Source: JALOKP01 sp963800865 (GTDB lineage: Bacteria > Acidobacteriota > Polarisedimenticolia > J045). Taken from it: DNA of 64,000 nt. The translations under genes were made by a program, and so were the position numbers. The DNA lies in the NCBI GenBank assembly GCA_963800865.1, contig CAWDCL010000002.1, positions 124,001 to 188,000 of the forward strand. The letters are read 5' to 3'. Under the pieces are notes generated by a model. The model was given only the letters and a program-made list of their open reading frames with translations, was not told the origin of the DNA and did no database searches. This document shows positions 19,226 through 27,100 of the stretch, one piece after another (within the stretch, counting starts at the first letter, position 1; each line of letters starts with the position of its first letter).

Positions 19226-19915
19226 ATGCGCGCGGTGCTCTTCGACGTCGACGGGACGCTGGTCAAGGCCGGGGGCGCGGGGCGCGAGGCCCTGGCGCGC
19301 GGCGTGGCGCGCGTGCTCGGCGCGCCGCTCGACGCCGTGCGCGAGCACGCCCGCGCGGTCGACTTCCGCGGCCGGACCGACGAGCTGCTGATCGAGGAGC
19401 TGGTGCGGCGCGCCGGGGGCGAGCCGGAGCCCGGACTGGACGCGCGCGTCGTGGCGGCCTACCTGGACGAACTGGAACCGGCGCTGGCCGAGGTCGAGGT
19501 CGAGGTGCTGCCCGGGGTCCTCGCGCTGCTCGCCGCGCTCGAGCTGCGCGACGACGTCGCCGTCGGGCTCCTGACCGGCAACGTGCGGGAGGGGGCGCGG
19601 CGCAAGCTCGACGCGGTCGGCCTGGGCTGGCTGGCGGCGCGGGACGGCGGCTTCGCCGAGGACGGCCGCGAGCGCGACGCGTTGGCCCGCGCGGCGATGG
19701 CGCGGCTGGCGGCACAGGGGGTCGTCGAAGGGCGCGTGGTGGTGATCGGCGACACGCCGCACGACGTCGCCGCGGCGCGCGCGATCGGCGCGCGGGCGGT
19801 GGCGGTCGCCTCGGGCTGGACCCCGCGCGCCGAACTCGCCCCGTCCCGGCCCGACCTCCTGCTCGACTCCCTCGCGGAGCCGCGGCAGGTGCTGGATCTG
19901 CTCGACGCGCTGTGA
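19226..19915 (+). CDS. HAD-superfamily phosphatase (phosphoglycolate-phosphatase-like)
   Basis: This intact protein of 229 residues has the HAD motifs in order: LFDVDGTLV with the nucleophile Asp, GLLTGNV for motif II, RKLDAVGLG carrying a possible motif III Lys, and VIGDTPHDVAAARAIGA for motif IV. A helical cap with FRGRTDELLIEELV lies between motifs I and II, as in phosphoglycolate and pyrophosphate phosphatases. The natural substrate cannot be told. It lies 49 bases before glnA on the same strand and is divergent from the amidohydrolase. Confidence 0.85.
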   Translation: MRAVLFDVDGTLVKAGGAGREALARGVARVLGAPLDAVREHARAVDFRGRTDELLIEELVRRAGGEPEPGLDARVVAAYLDELEPALAEVEVEVLPGVLALLAALELRDDVAVGLLTGNVREGARRKLDAVGLGWLAARDGGFAEDGRERDALARAAMARLAAQGVVEGRVVVIGDTPHDVAAARAIGARAVAVASGWTPRAELAPSRPDLLLDSLAEPRQVLDLLDAL

Positions 19916-19964
19916 TCTCCTTCCGCCGTCCCCGCGGAATCGAAGACCCGGCAAGGAGGACCCG

Positions 19965-21293
19965 ATGGCCCGTTCGGCGAGCGAAGCGCGCGCGATCCTG
20001 AAGGACGAGAAGGTCCGCTTCCTGCGGCTGGTCTTCTCGGACATCCACGGCATCGTCAAGAACGTCGAGGTCCCCGACACCCAGTTCGACAAGGCGCTGG
20101 CCGGCGACGTGATGTTCGACGGCTCGTCGGTCGAGGGGTTCGTCCGGATCCAGGAGTCCGACATGCTCCTGCACCCGGATCCCGCCTCGCTGCGGATCGT
20201 CCCGACCGACGCCGGCGACCGGGTGGCGATGATGATCTGCGACGTCGCGCTCCCCGACGGCTCGCCGTTCGCGGGCGACCCGCGCGGCGCGCTGCGGCGC
20301 GCGGTCGAAACGGCCGCGGCGCACGGCTTCACCCCGATGATGGGGCCCGAGGCCGAGTTCTTCCTGTTCCTGCGCCGGCCGGACGGGACGCCGACGACCG
20401 ACACCCACGACCAGGGGGCCTACTTCGACCTGGCGCCGGTGGACAAGGGCGAAGAGGCGCGGCGCGACATCGTCAACGTGCTCGAGAAGATGGGGTTCGA
20501 GGTCGAGGCCGCGCACCACGAGGTCGCCCCCGGCCAGCACGAGATCGACTTCCGCTACGCCGGGGCGCTCGAGACCGCCGACAACATCCTGGTCTTCAAG
20601 CACGTCGTGAAGCGGGTCGCGCTGAAGCACGACCTCTACGCGACCTTCATGCCCAAGCCGCTCTTCGGGGTCAACGGCTCGGGGATGCACACGCACCAGT
20701 CGCTGTTCGACGCGGGCGGCAAGAACGCCTTCGACGACCCCTCGGCGCCGCACGGGCTGTCTTCGCTCTGCATGCACTACATCGGCGGGATCCTGGCCCA
20801 CGCGAAGGGGTTCTGCGCGGTGACCAACCCGACCGTGAACTCCTACAAGCGGCTGGTGCCGGGGTACGAGGCGCCCACCAACATCGCCTGGTCGGAGCGG
20901 AACCGGAGCCCGCTCGCGCGCGTCCCCGACCGGCGCGGGACCGGCACGCGCGTGGAGGTCCGGATGCCCGACCCGTCGTGCAACCCGTACCTTGCGTTCG
21001 CGGTCATGCTCGCCGCCGGGCTCGACGGGATCGAGCGGAAGCTCGACCCGGGGCCGCCGGTCAACGAGGACATCTACAAGATGGGCGAGCGCGAGAAGCG
21101 GCGGCTGAAGATCGACAACCTGCCGCCGGACCTGTACGAGGCGGTCCGCGCGCTCGAGCGGGACGCGGTGGTGAAGGCGGCGCTGGGAGAGCACATCGCG
21201 CAGCACCTGGTCGAGGCCAAGCTCGCCGACTGGCACGAGTACATCAGCGTCGTCCACCCGTGGGAGGTCGAGCGCTACCTGCTGAAGTACTGA
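19965..21293 (+). CDS. glnA: Glutamine synthetase type I
   Basis: The enzyme joins ammonia to glutamate using ATP and is the main ammonia-assimilating step. At 442 residues it fits the short GSI-alpha form. Signatures are MFDGSSVEGF near the N-terminus, MGPEAEFFLF (metal-binding Glu), APGQHEIDFRYA, VNGSGMHTHQSLF (ATP/glutamate loop), and NRSPLARVP with an active-site Arg. KIDNLPPDLYEAVRAL stands where GSI-beta enzymes carry the adenylylated Tyr segment, and no clear adenylylation site is seen. AAGGAGG gives a strong ribosome site. A palindromic repeat lies just beyond its stop. Confidence 0.96.
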   Translation: MARSASEARAILKDEKVRFLRLVFSDIHGIVKNVEVPDTQFDKALAGDVMFDGSSVEGFVRIQESDMLLHPDPASLRIVPTDAGDRVAMMICDVALPDGSPFAGDPRGALRRAVETAAAHGFTPMMGPEAEFFLFLRRPDGTPTTDTHDQGAYFDLAPVDKGEEARRDIVNVLEKMGFEVEAAHHEVAPGQHEIDFRYAGALETADNILVFKHVVKRVALKHDLYATFMPKPLFGVNGSGMHTHQSLFDAGGKNAFDDPSAPHGLSSLCMHYIGGILAHAKGFCAVTNPTVNSYKRLVPGYEAPTNIAWSERNRSPLARVPDRRGTGTRVEVRMPDPSCNPYLAFAVMLAAGLDGIERKLDPGPPVNEDIYKMGEREKRRLKIDNLPPDLYEAVRALERDAVVKAALGEHIAQHLVEAKLADWHEYISVVHPWEVERYLLKY

Positions 21294-21302
21294 CCCGGGT
21301 TG

Positions 21303-21428
21303 GGGGCCGGCACGGACGCCACGCGGAGCCGGCACGGACGCCACGCGGGCCGGCACGGACGCCACGCGGGCCGGCACGGAGGCCGGCCCCTACGTTCGGC
21401 TGTAGGGGCCGGCCTCCGTGCCGGCCCG
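21303..21428. repeat. Palindromic repeat cluster between convergent glnA and acyl carrier protein genes
   Basis: Three direct copies of a roughly 21-base half-unit (GCCGGCACGGACGCCACGCG) run from 21307 to 21367. They are followed by two full hairpin units in opposite orientation at 21368-21393 and 21402-21427, separated by 8 bases. Each full unit has 8-base arms GGGCCGGC/GCCGGCCC around a CTCCGT loop and ends in GTAG. The pair together forms a palindrome of about 60 bases. The same unit recurs at 47242-47443 and 52747-52943. Confidence 0.9.
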
Positions 21429-21430
21429 CA

Positions 21431-21712
21431 TCACTGGGGCGCGTAGCGGGTCTCGATGAACCGGGCGAGGGCCGACACCGAGGCGAACGCCTCGCGACCG
21501 ATGTCCTGGGCCTGGATCTTGATCCCGAATTCCTTCTCGAGCGCGACCACCAGCTCGAGCGCGTCGACCGAGTCGAGACCCAACCCGTCGCCGAAGAGCG
21601 GCGCGTCGTCCTCGATCGTGTCGGGGTCCATCCCCTCGAGGTTGAGGCTGTTCACGATCAGGCGCTTGAGCCGCGGCTGGAGCGCGCGAAGGTCGACATT
21701 CGGATCGGACAT
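21431..21712 (-). CDS. Acyl carrier protein
   Basis: This acidic protein of 93 residues carries acyl chains on a phosphopantetheine arm. The attachment Ser lies in GLDSVDALELVVALEKEFGI, and helix II and III segments fit the ACP fold (PF00550). Ahead of it, LIVNSLNLEGMDPDTIEDDAPLFGDGLG is typical of stand-alone ACPs in aryl-polyene, specialised lipid or O-acyl systems rather than of the main fatty-acid ACP. No synthase or ligase genes lie next to it; the neighbour is a divergent DUF2062-methyltransferase gene. Its 3' end abuts the palindromic repeat cluster. Confidence 0.88.
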   Translation of the reverse strand: MSDPNVDLRALQPRLKRLIVNSLNLEGMDPDTIEDDAPLFGDGLGLDSVDALELVVALEKEFGIKIQAQDIGREAFASVSALARFIETRYAPQ

Positions 21713-21764
21713 CGAAACCACTCCTGGCCGGGCCGCGTTGCGCGAAGCGGCCCCGGCGAGCGCG

Positions 21765-21770
21765 TATAGT
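21765..21770 (+). promoter_or_regulatory. Candidate -10 element for the DUF2062-methyltransferase gene
   Basis: TATAGT stands out in an otherwise GC-only stretch between divergent genes. A matching -35 element at the standard distance is not clear (TTGCGC lies about 21 bases upstream), so only the -10 box is claimed. Confidence 0.3.
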
Positions 21771-21814
21771 ACCATCCCGCGGCCGTGCTGCCCGGCCAAG
21801 GGGACCACCCGCCG

Positions 21815-23020
21815 ATGAGTTCCACCCCTGCGCCCGATCCAGCCCCCGGGGCCCCGCCGGCGGGCGGCGACGGCGGCCCGCCTCTCGCGCGGCGCCGGCT
21901 GCGCGACGCGCTCCCGGAACTGCTCTACGAGCTGCGCGTCGAGCGGGGAACGCCGGCCCGCCACGCGGTCGCCGTCGGGCTGGGGACCTTCATCGGTTGC
22001 CTTCCGCTCTACGGGCTGCACCTCCCGCTCTGCCTCGGCACGGCGCACCTCGCCCGCGTCAACAAGCTGCTCTGCTACCTCGCCGCCTACATCAACAACC
22101 CGCTCACCGGCCCGTGGATCACGCTGGCGGAGCTGGAGCTGGGCCACCTCGTGCTGCACGGCGCGATGATGCCGCTCACGCTGGAGTCCGCGCGCGCGGC
22201 GAGCCTGTGGGGGCTGGGAGCCGACCTCGCGGTGGGGAGCGTCGTGTTCTCGATCGCAGCCGGGCTGCTGTCGGGACTGCTCACGTACGCCTGGCTGCAC
22301 GCCACGCGCGTCCCCCCGCGCGTCGGCGCGCTGATCGAGAGCGCCGCACGACCCTACGTCCGGTCCGGCATGCGGCACTGGGAGTTCGTCCGCGGCAAGC
22401 TGCGCTGGGACCCGGTCTTCATCGCGCTCCTCAGGGACGGCGTGATCCCGTCGGGGGGGACCCTGTTCGACGTCGGCTGCGGCCGCGGCATCCTGCTCTC
22501 GCTGCTGGTCGCGGCCGAGAAGCAGCACGCCGAGGGGGAGTGGCCCGAGGGTTGGCCCGCGCCGCCGGCCGGCCTGTCGCTCGTCGGGCTCGAGATGCGA
22601 GGGCGGACCGCAGGGGTGGCCGCGCAGGCGCTCAAGGGACGCGCGGTGATCGAGGTCGGCGACGCGCTCGAGGTTCCGATGCCGGCCTGTCGCGTCGCGC
22701 TCCTGCTCGACGCGCTCCACTACCTGCGGCCCGTGGACCAGGAGCGGCTGTTGCAGCGGCTGATCGGGGCGATCGTCCCGGGCGGGATGCTGATCGTGCG
22801 CGAGGCCGACGCGCGGGCGAGCGTGGGATTCGCGATCACGCGCCTCGCCGAGCGGGTCATGAGCATCCTCCGCGGCCGGCCGCGCCAGATCCTGGCCTTC
22901 CGAAGCGTCGGCGAGTGGAAGCGGCTGCTCGAAGGGATGGGACTCGCGGTCGAGGCGCGTCCGATGTCGCAGGGCGTGCCGTTCGAGAACGTGCTGCTGA
23001 TCGGCCGGGTCCGGGGCTGA
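21815..23020 (+). CDS. DUF2062 membrane domain fused to a class I SAM methyltransferase
   Basis: This protein of 401 residues has two modules. Residues about 25-165 are a DUF2062 domain: RHAVAVGLGTFIGCLPLYGLH, then YINNPLTGPW, then a membrane helix pair. Residues about 190-400 are a Rossmann methyltransferase with TLFDVGCGRGILLSLL as the SAM site, LLLDALHYL as the post-motif segment and a second binding loop at VPGGMLIVRE. DUF2062 is often found with glycosyltransferases or near lipid-linked pathways, so a membrane-bound substrate is likely. AAGGGGA precedes the ATG. It is divergent from an acyl carrier protein. Confidence 0.82.
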   Translation: MSSTPAPDPAPGAPPAGGDGGPPLARRRLRDALPELLYELRVERGTPARHAVAVGLGTFIGCLPLYGLHLPLCLGTAHLARVNKLLCYLAAYINNPLTGPWITLAELELGHLVLHGAMMPLTLESARAASLWGLGADLAVGSVVFSIAAGLLSGLLTYAWLHATRVPPRVGALIESAARPYVRSGMRHWEFVRGKLRWDPVFIALLRDGVIPSGGTLFDVGCGRGILLSLLVAAEKQHAEGEWPEGWPAPPAGLSLVGLEMRGRTAGVAAQALKGRAVIEVGDALEVPMPACRVALLLDALHYLRPVDQERLLQRLIGAIVPGGMLIVREADARASVGFAITRLAERVMSILRGRPRQILAFRSVGEWKRLLEGMGLAVEARPMSQGVPFENVLLIGRVRG

Positions 23021-23084
23021 GGCTCGGGCGCGCGGCCGTCGTGAAACGTGAGCCTGCGGGAGGGACGGCAGAGCCCGATGCCGG

Positions 23085-24728
23085 TCAGCTCTCCCGCCGC
23101 GCGCTCCGGCAGCGGCGGATCAGGTTGTTGGTCGAGCTGTCGTGGTCCAGCGCCGGTTCCGCCCCGCTCTCCAGTTCCGGGACGATCCGCTGCGCCAGGA
23201 CCTTCCCCAGCTCGACGCCCCACTGGTCGAAGGCGTTGACCTGCCAGATCGCCGCCTGCGTGAACGCGGAGTGCTCGTAGAGGGCGACCAGCGTGCCCAG
23301 CATCGCCGGCGTCAGCCGGTCGGCGAGCAGGACGTTGGACGGGCGATTCCCCTCGAAGACCCGGTGCGGGACGAGCCACTCGGGCGACCCTTCGGCCCGT
23401 ACCGTCTCGGCCGACTTGCCGAAGGCCAGCGCTTCGGCCTGCGCGAAGGCGTTGGCGAGCAGGATGTCATGGTGCCGGCCGAGCGGATTCAGTGACCGGG
23501 CGAAGGCGATGAAATCGCACGGGATGAGCCGCGTCCCCTGGTGGATGAGCTGGTAGAAGGAGTGTTGACCATTGGTCCCCGGCTCACCCCAGTAGACCGG
23601 GCCGGTGTCGCAGGCCACGGGATCACCGTCGAGCGTCACGCGCTTGCCGTTGCTCTCCATCATCAGCTGTTGCAGGTAGGCCGGGAAGCGCTTCAGGTAC
23701 TGCTCGTACGGCAGCACCGCCACGGTCCCGGCGCCGAAGAAGTCGTTGTACCAGACGGCGAGCAGGCCCATCAGCACCGGCAGGTTGCGCTCGAAGGGCG
23801 CGGTGCGGAAGTGCTCGTCCATCGCGTGGAAGCCGCCCAGCAGCGCGCGGAAGGCCTCCGGTCCGATCGCGAGCATCGTCGAGAGGCCGATCGCCGAGCT
23901 CATCGAGTAGCGCCCGCCGACCCAGTCCCAGAAGCCGAACATGTTGGCCGTGTCGATGCCGAACCGCGCGACCTCCCGGGCGTTCGTCGAAACCGCCACG
24001 AAGTGCCGCGCGATCGCCTGCTCGTCGCCGCCGAGGCCCGCGAGCAGCCACTCCCGCGCCGACTGCGCGTTGGTCATCGTCTCGAGCGTGGTGAAGGTCT
24101 TCGAGGAGACGATGAACAGGGTCTCGGCCGGGTCGAGGTCGCGAACCGCCTCCGTGAGATCGGTGCCGTCCACGTTGGAGACGAAGCGGAAGGTCATCGA
24201 GCGCTCGCTGTAGCAGCGCAGGGCTTCGTAGGCCATCACGGGCCCGAGATCCGAGCCGCCGATCCCGATGTTGACGACGTTCCGGATCCGCCTGCCCGTG
24301 TGCCCCTTGAAAGCGCCGTCGCGGACCCGGTCGGCGAATGCCGCCATCCGGTCGAGCACGGCGTGCACCTCCGGGACCACGTTCGCGCCGTCGACGACGA
24401 TCGACGCGCCGCGCGGGGCCCGCAGCGCCACGTGCAGCACGGCCCGCCCCTCCGTCACGTTGATCTTCTCGCCGCAGAACATCGCGTCGATCCGCGCCCG
24501 GAGGCCCGACTCCTCGGCCAGCCGGACGAGCAGCCGCAGCGTTTCGTCGGTGACGCGGTTCTTCGAATAGTCGAGGAGGAGGCCGGCGGCCTCGGCGGTC
24601 ATCCGCACGCCGCGCGCGGGGTCGTCCGCGAACAGATCGCGCAGGTGAAGGTCGCGCACCTTCGGGAGGTGCGCTTCGAGGGCCTTCCACGCCGGGCGCT
24701 CGGTGGCCGAGAGGGCTCGTGCCGTCAT
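23085..24728 (-). CDS. pgi: Glucose-6-phosphate isomerase
   Basis: The enzyme interconverts glucose-6-phosphate and fructose-6-phosphate. At 547 residues it matches the long enteric-type PGI. Landmarks are NIGIGGSDLGP, IVSSKTFTTLETMTNA, WVGGRYSMSSAIGLS, MESNGKRV, GEPGTNGQHSFYQLIHQGT (catalytic His/Glu region) and GVELGK near the C-terminus. AAGGGGA precedes the ATG at 24728. It follows the aldose epimerase gene by 31 bases and is probably cotranscribed, forming a small sugar-processing unit. All visible motifs are intact. Confidence 0.97.
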   Translation of the reverse strand: MTARALSATERPAWKALEAHLPKVRDLHLRDLFADDPARGVRMTAEAAGLLLDYSKNRVTDETLRLLVRLAEESGLRARIDAMFCGEKINVTEGRAVLHVALRAPRGASIVVDGANVVPEVHAVLDRMAAFADRVRDGAFKGHTGRRIRNVVNIGIGGSDLGPVMAYEALRCYSERSMTFRFVSNVDGTDLTEAVRDLDPAETLFIVSSKTFTTLETMTNAQSAREWLLAGLGGDEQAIARHFVAVSTNAREVARFGIDTANMFGFWDWVGGRYSMSSAIGLSTMLAIGPEAFRALLGGFHAMDEHFRTAPFERNLPVLMGLLAVWYNDFFGAGTVAVLPYEQYLKRFPAYLQQLMMESNGKRVTLDGDPVACDTGPVYWGEPGTNGQHSFYQLIHQGTRLIPCDFIAFARSLNPLGRHHDILLANAFAQAEALAFGKSAETVRAEGSPEWLVPHRVFEGNRPSNVLLADRLTPAMLGTLVALYEHSAFTQAAIWQVNAFDQWGVELGKVLAQRIVPELESGAEPALDHDSSTNNLIRRCRSARRES

Positions 24729-24759
24729 GTCGGTGTCCCCTTCCGCTGCGGCAGGATCT

Positions 24760-25698
24760 TCAGTCCGCGGCATCCACCCGGATCCGGAATGCGGCACGGA
24801 ACGTCCCGCCGGGCTCGACGAGCCGCAGCCCGCGGCCGCTCACCAGCGCGTTCGCCGGCGCGGTCATCGGCTCGAACGTGACGAAGTCCCTGCCGATCGG
24901 GGCGTAAAGCTGCGCGTAGCCGTAGCCCTCGAGGAAGTCCACGCTGATCCGGCGGCCGGCCCCGGCCAGGGTGAACGACCCGCGTTCGCCCGGCAGTGCG
25001 AAGCCATCGTCGAGGTCCCGCCCGCCGAGCAGCGCGTCGAACGGCCCGAAGGGCTCCTCCTTGCCGATCGGGATCCCGCGCCCGTCCAGCACGAGCCGGC
25101 TCATCGCCGGCCCCGTCAGCCGCCATTCGGCGCGCGCGAGCCCGGGGATTCCGAAGTAGGGGTGAAAGCCGAAGCTCACGGGGACGGGCGCGTCGGCCCC
25201 GGCGACGAGCGTCGCCTCGAGCGTGAGGTCGCCGGGGCGCAGGCTCGCCGCGATCTCCAGCCGGTGCGGGAAGGGAAAGACCGCGAGCAGCTCGGCGCGG
25301 TCCCAGTCCAGCCGGGCCAGCAGGCGGTCTCCGCCGGCCTCGATCACGTCCCAGGCCAGCCTCGACCACGGGACGCCGTGCATCGGAAGCCCGTGCTCGT
25401 CGAGGTGCAGGAGCGGCGACGCCGGATCGAGCGAGACGTCCTTCCCCGCCGCGCGATAGCGCGCGCTCGAAAGCCGGTTGGCCCACGGGTGGAGCAGCGG
25501 GATCCCCGCGCTGCTTCCCCGGACGGCCGTCGTCGCGAGGTCCTCGACGCGGCGCAGGAGTTCCGCGCCGCGGTGGCGAAGCGACACGCCGAGCATCCCG
25601 TACGCGGGGAGGAACACGCTCTCGAGATCGCCCGCGGCGAGCGTCCGTGCGGACGACTCGTCGAGGGAGCCCGGAGAGCGCTGCCCGGGGATCGTCAT
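24760..25698 (-). CDS. Aldose 1-epimerase-like (galactose-mutarotase fold) protein
   Basis: Mutarotases interconvert alpha and beta anomers of sugars; a branch of this fold acts on hexose-6-phosphates. This 312-residue protein shows GIPLLHPWANRLS near residue 70, LPMHGVPW with the active-site His, VSFGFHPYFGIPG with the second His, and FVTFEPMTAPANAL, where the Glu is the catalytic base. GGAGG lies ahead of ATG 25698; a longer frame to 25752 has no clear site. It is upstream of pgi in the same operon, which favours a role on glucose or its 6-phosphate. Confidence 0.9.
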   Translation of the reverse strand: MTIPGQRSPGSLDESSARTLAAGDLESVFLPAYGMLGVSLRHRGAELLRRVEDLATTAVRGSSAGIPLLHPWANRLSSARYRAAGKDVSLDPASPLLHLDEHGLPMHGVPWSRLAWDVIEAGGDRLLARLDWDRAELLAVFPFPHRLEIAASLRPGDLTLEATLVAGADAPVPVSFGFHPYFGIPGLARAEWRLTGPAMSRLVLDGRGIPIGKEEPFGPFDALLGGRDLDDGFALPGERGSFTLAGAGRRISVDFLEGYGYAQLYAPIGRDFVTFEPMTAPANALVSGRGLRLVEPGGTFRAAFRIRVDAAD

Positions 25699-25824
25699 CG
25701 GCTGGAAGCCCTCCTGTCGGTGCGGTGCGTGGGAACGGCCGCGCTGCGCCACCGGCCCGCTTCATTGTTGCAGAACTCCGGGGAGCTTTCAGGCCGGCCT
25801 CACGGAGCCGACGTTCCGTATTGA

Positions 25825-26508
25825 TTAGTGGTAGAGCCGGAACTCCCGCGCGAGGCGGCCGATCCGCTCCGCCTCCGCGCGCGTCAGGTGGGTGTCGGCC
25901 GGCGCCTCGGTGCGCTCTCCCGCCCCGGCCTCGAGCAGCGCGAGGTCCGCCCCCTCGGCTTCGCGCTCGAGCCGCGCCGAGAAACCGGTGTCGCCGCTGA
26001 CGACGATGCGCGCGCCCTCCGTTTCGATCCGCAGCCCGTAGGCCTCCATCAGCAGCCCGGGAGGGTCCGACTGCGAACGCCGGTGGCGCGCGGGGAACGG
26101 CGTCACCGCGAAGGGCCCGAACCGCTCGACCCGCTCCGGCTCGGCCGTCCGCACGTCGACCGCGAGACGGGCCCGCGAGCCGAGCGCGTCGAAGAAGAGC
26201 GCGATCCCGCCGCGGGCAAGGGGAGCGTCGCGGGGGAGCAGGACCGGCAGGGGAGCGGACCGCCCGCCCAGCCGCAGCCACCAGAGCAGTCCCGGAAGCC
26301 CGGCCGCGTGGTCGCCGTGATCGTGGGTGACGACGATCCCCTCCAGCGCCGCGACCGGGACCGCGAGCTGAGCGAGGTCGCGCGCCGAGCCGTCTCCGGC
26401 ATCGACCAGCAGGTAGCGGCCGGCCTGGCGGAGAAGCACGGCGATCGAGACGCCGCCGTGCGCGGAGAGCACGGTCACTTCGAGATCGCCCCGCTGCCAG
26501 CGGATCAC
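25825..26508 (-). CDS. Metallo-beta-lactamase-fold hydrolase
   Basis: This 227-residue cytoplasmic protein has the MBL metal site VVTHDHGDHAAG, a leading VDAGDG segment, PFPARHRRSQSDP for a further His, and VSGDTGFS with the bridging Asp. The layout resembles RNase Z-like and other MBL phosphodiesterases, as well as ComEC-like hydrolases, but no exosite is clear. The last His lies in the C-terminal DTHLT. It starts at GTG 26508. Its neighbours give no strong hint of function. Confidence 0.82.
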   Translation of the reverse strand: MIRWQRGDLEVTVLSAHGGVSIAVLLRQAGRYLLVDAGDGSARDLAQLAVPVAALEGIVVTHDHGDHAAGLPGLLWWLRLGGRSAPLPVLLPRDAPLARGGIALFFDALGSRARLAVDVRTAEPERVERFGPFAVTPFPARHRRSQSDPPGLLMEAYGLRIETEGARIVVSGDTGFSARLEREAEGADLALLEAGAGERTEAPADTHLTRAEAERIGRLAREFRLYH

Positions 26509-26545
26509 GCGGGGAACCTACAGGAATCCGGGGGGGGAAGAAACC

Positions 26546-26615
26546 GATGCGCGGAGGGAAGAACCCTCCGCGCATCAAACCAAAAGAGAACGGCGCGCGA
26601 CCGGGGTCGCGCGCC
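26546..26615 (-). terminator. Double-hairpin terminator after the 71-residue basic protein gene
   Basis: Reading leftward from the gene end at 26627, one stem of ten pairs (GGCGCGCGAC, 26592-26601 with 26606-26615) is followed by a perfect thirteen-pair stem (GATGCGCGGAGGG, 26546-26558 with 26564-26576, loop AAGAA). The bases after it on the minus strand read GGTTTCTTCC, which is T-rich for this genome. Two strong stems in a row for such a small gene is unusual. Confidence 0.65.
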
Positions 26616-26626
26616 GGGTCGTTACG

Positions 26627-26842
26627 TCAGACCTGGGCCGGAGACGACTGGCGATAGAAGCCGAGGATCGCGAATCCCTTGCTCGCCTCGACCGCGGTGA
26701 AGTTCTCGTAGACGCGGTTGCGCCCGAGATCGAGCACGTAGTCGTGCCCGTCGAAGGCGAACCGGACGAACTTCTCGCCCGTGAGAACTGTCTTCCGGCG
26801 ACCCCTGGTCACCGTCTTCCGCGCCGCGCTCGCTCTGGTCAT
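26627..26842 (-). CDS. Small basic protein of unknown function, 71 residues
   Basis: No family is recognised. The N-terminal third is basic and Arg/Lys/Thr-rich (MTRASAARKTVTRGRRKTV), followed by a compact segment with aromatic and charged residues (EKFVRFAFDGHDYVLDLG, VYENFTAVEASKGFAILGFY) that looks like a small beta-rich domain. GGGAG lies eight bases ahead of the ATG at 26842. It stands alone, with AT-rich DNA upstream and a double-hairpin terminator downstream, which suggests a separately and perhaps strongly transcribed gene. A nucleic-acid-binding role is only a guess from charge. Confidence 0.65.
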   Translation of the reverse strand: MTRASAARKTVTRGRRKTVLTGEKFVRFAFDGHDYVLDLGRNRVYENFTAVEASKGFAILGFYRQSSPAQV

Positions 26843-26985
26843 GGCTTTGTTACTCCCACGGAATGCGGATTCGACTCACCCGGTGCCGAGTTCAAAGTGC
26901 AAGGGGCTTGCCATCCCTGGTGGACGACCGAGAGTCATGTAAGTTGTTGATGATAATGGCTGTAGCAATTGACCATGGCCGACAA

Positions 26986-27000
26986 GGGTCACTTTGACCC
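26986..27000. promoter_or_regulatory. 15-base palindrome, candidate operator
   Basis: GGGTCA-CTT-TGACCC is a perfect inverted repeat 31 bases upstream of the -35 box of the sigma-54 activator gene. A partial second copy, GGGTCACCC, begins about 8 bases later. The position fits an activator or repressor site for the rightward gene or for the divergent 71-residue gene. Confidence 0.45.
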
Positions 27001-27030
27001 ATTTTCTGGGTCACCCGCGCCCGTTTGGCG

Positions 27031-27060
27031 TTGAAAACCCGGCAATCGTGGCCCTATATT
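27031..27060 (+). promoter_or_regulatory. Sigma-70-type promoter for the sigma-54 activator gene
   Basis: TTGAAA at 27031-27036 and TATATT at 27055-27060 are 18 bases apart, in a clearly AT-richer stretch. The start codon at 27101 lies about 40 bases further on, leaving room for a leader with GGAGG ahead of the ATG. Confidence 0.6.
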
Positions 27061-27100
27061 TCTGCAGTTTCTCCGCCCCACCGGTGCCGGAGGTTCGCGG

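Noticed and set aside
27048..27066. Sigma-54 promoter (TGG...TGCA) ahead of the activator gene
   Set aside because: The distance between GG and GC is 12 bases rather than the required 10, while TTGAAA-N18-TATATT fits a sigma-70-type promoter.
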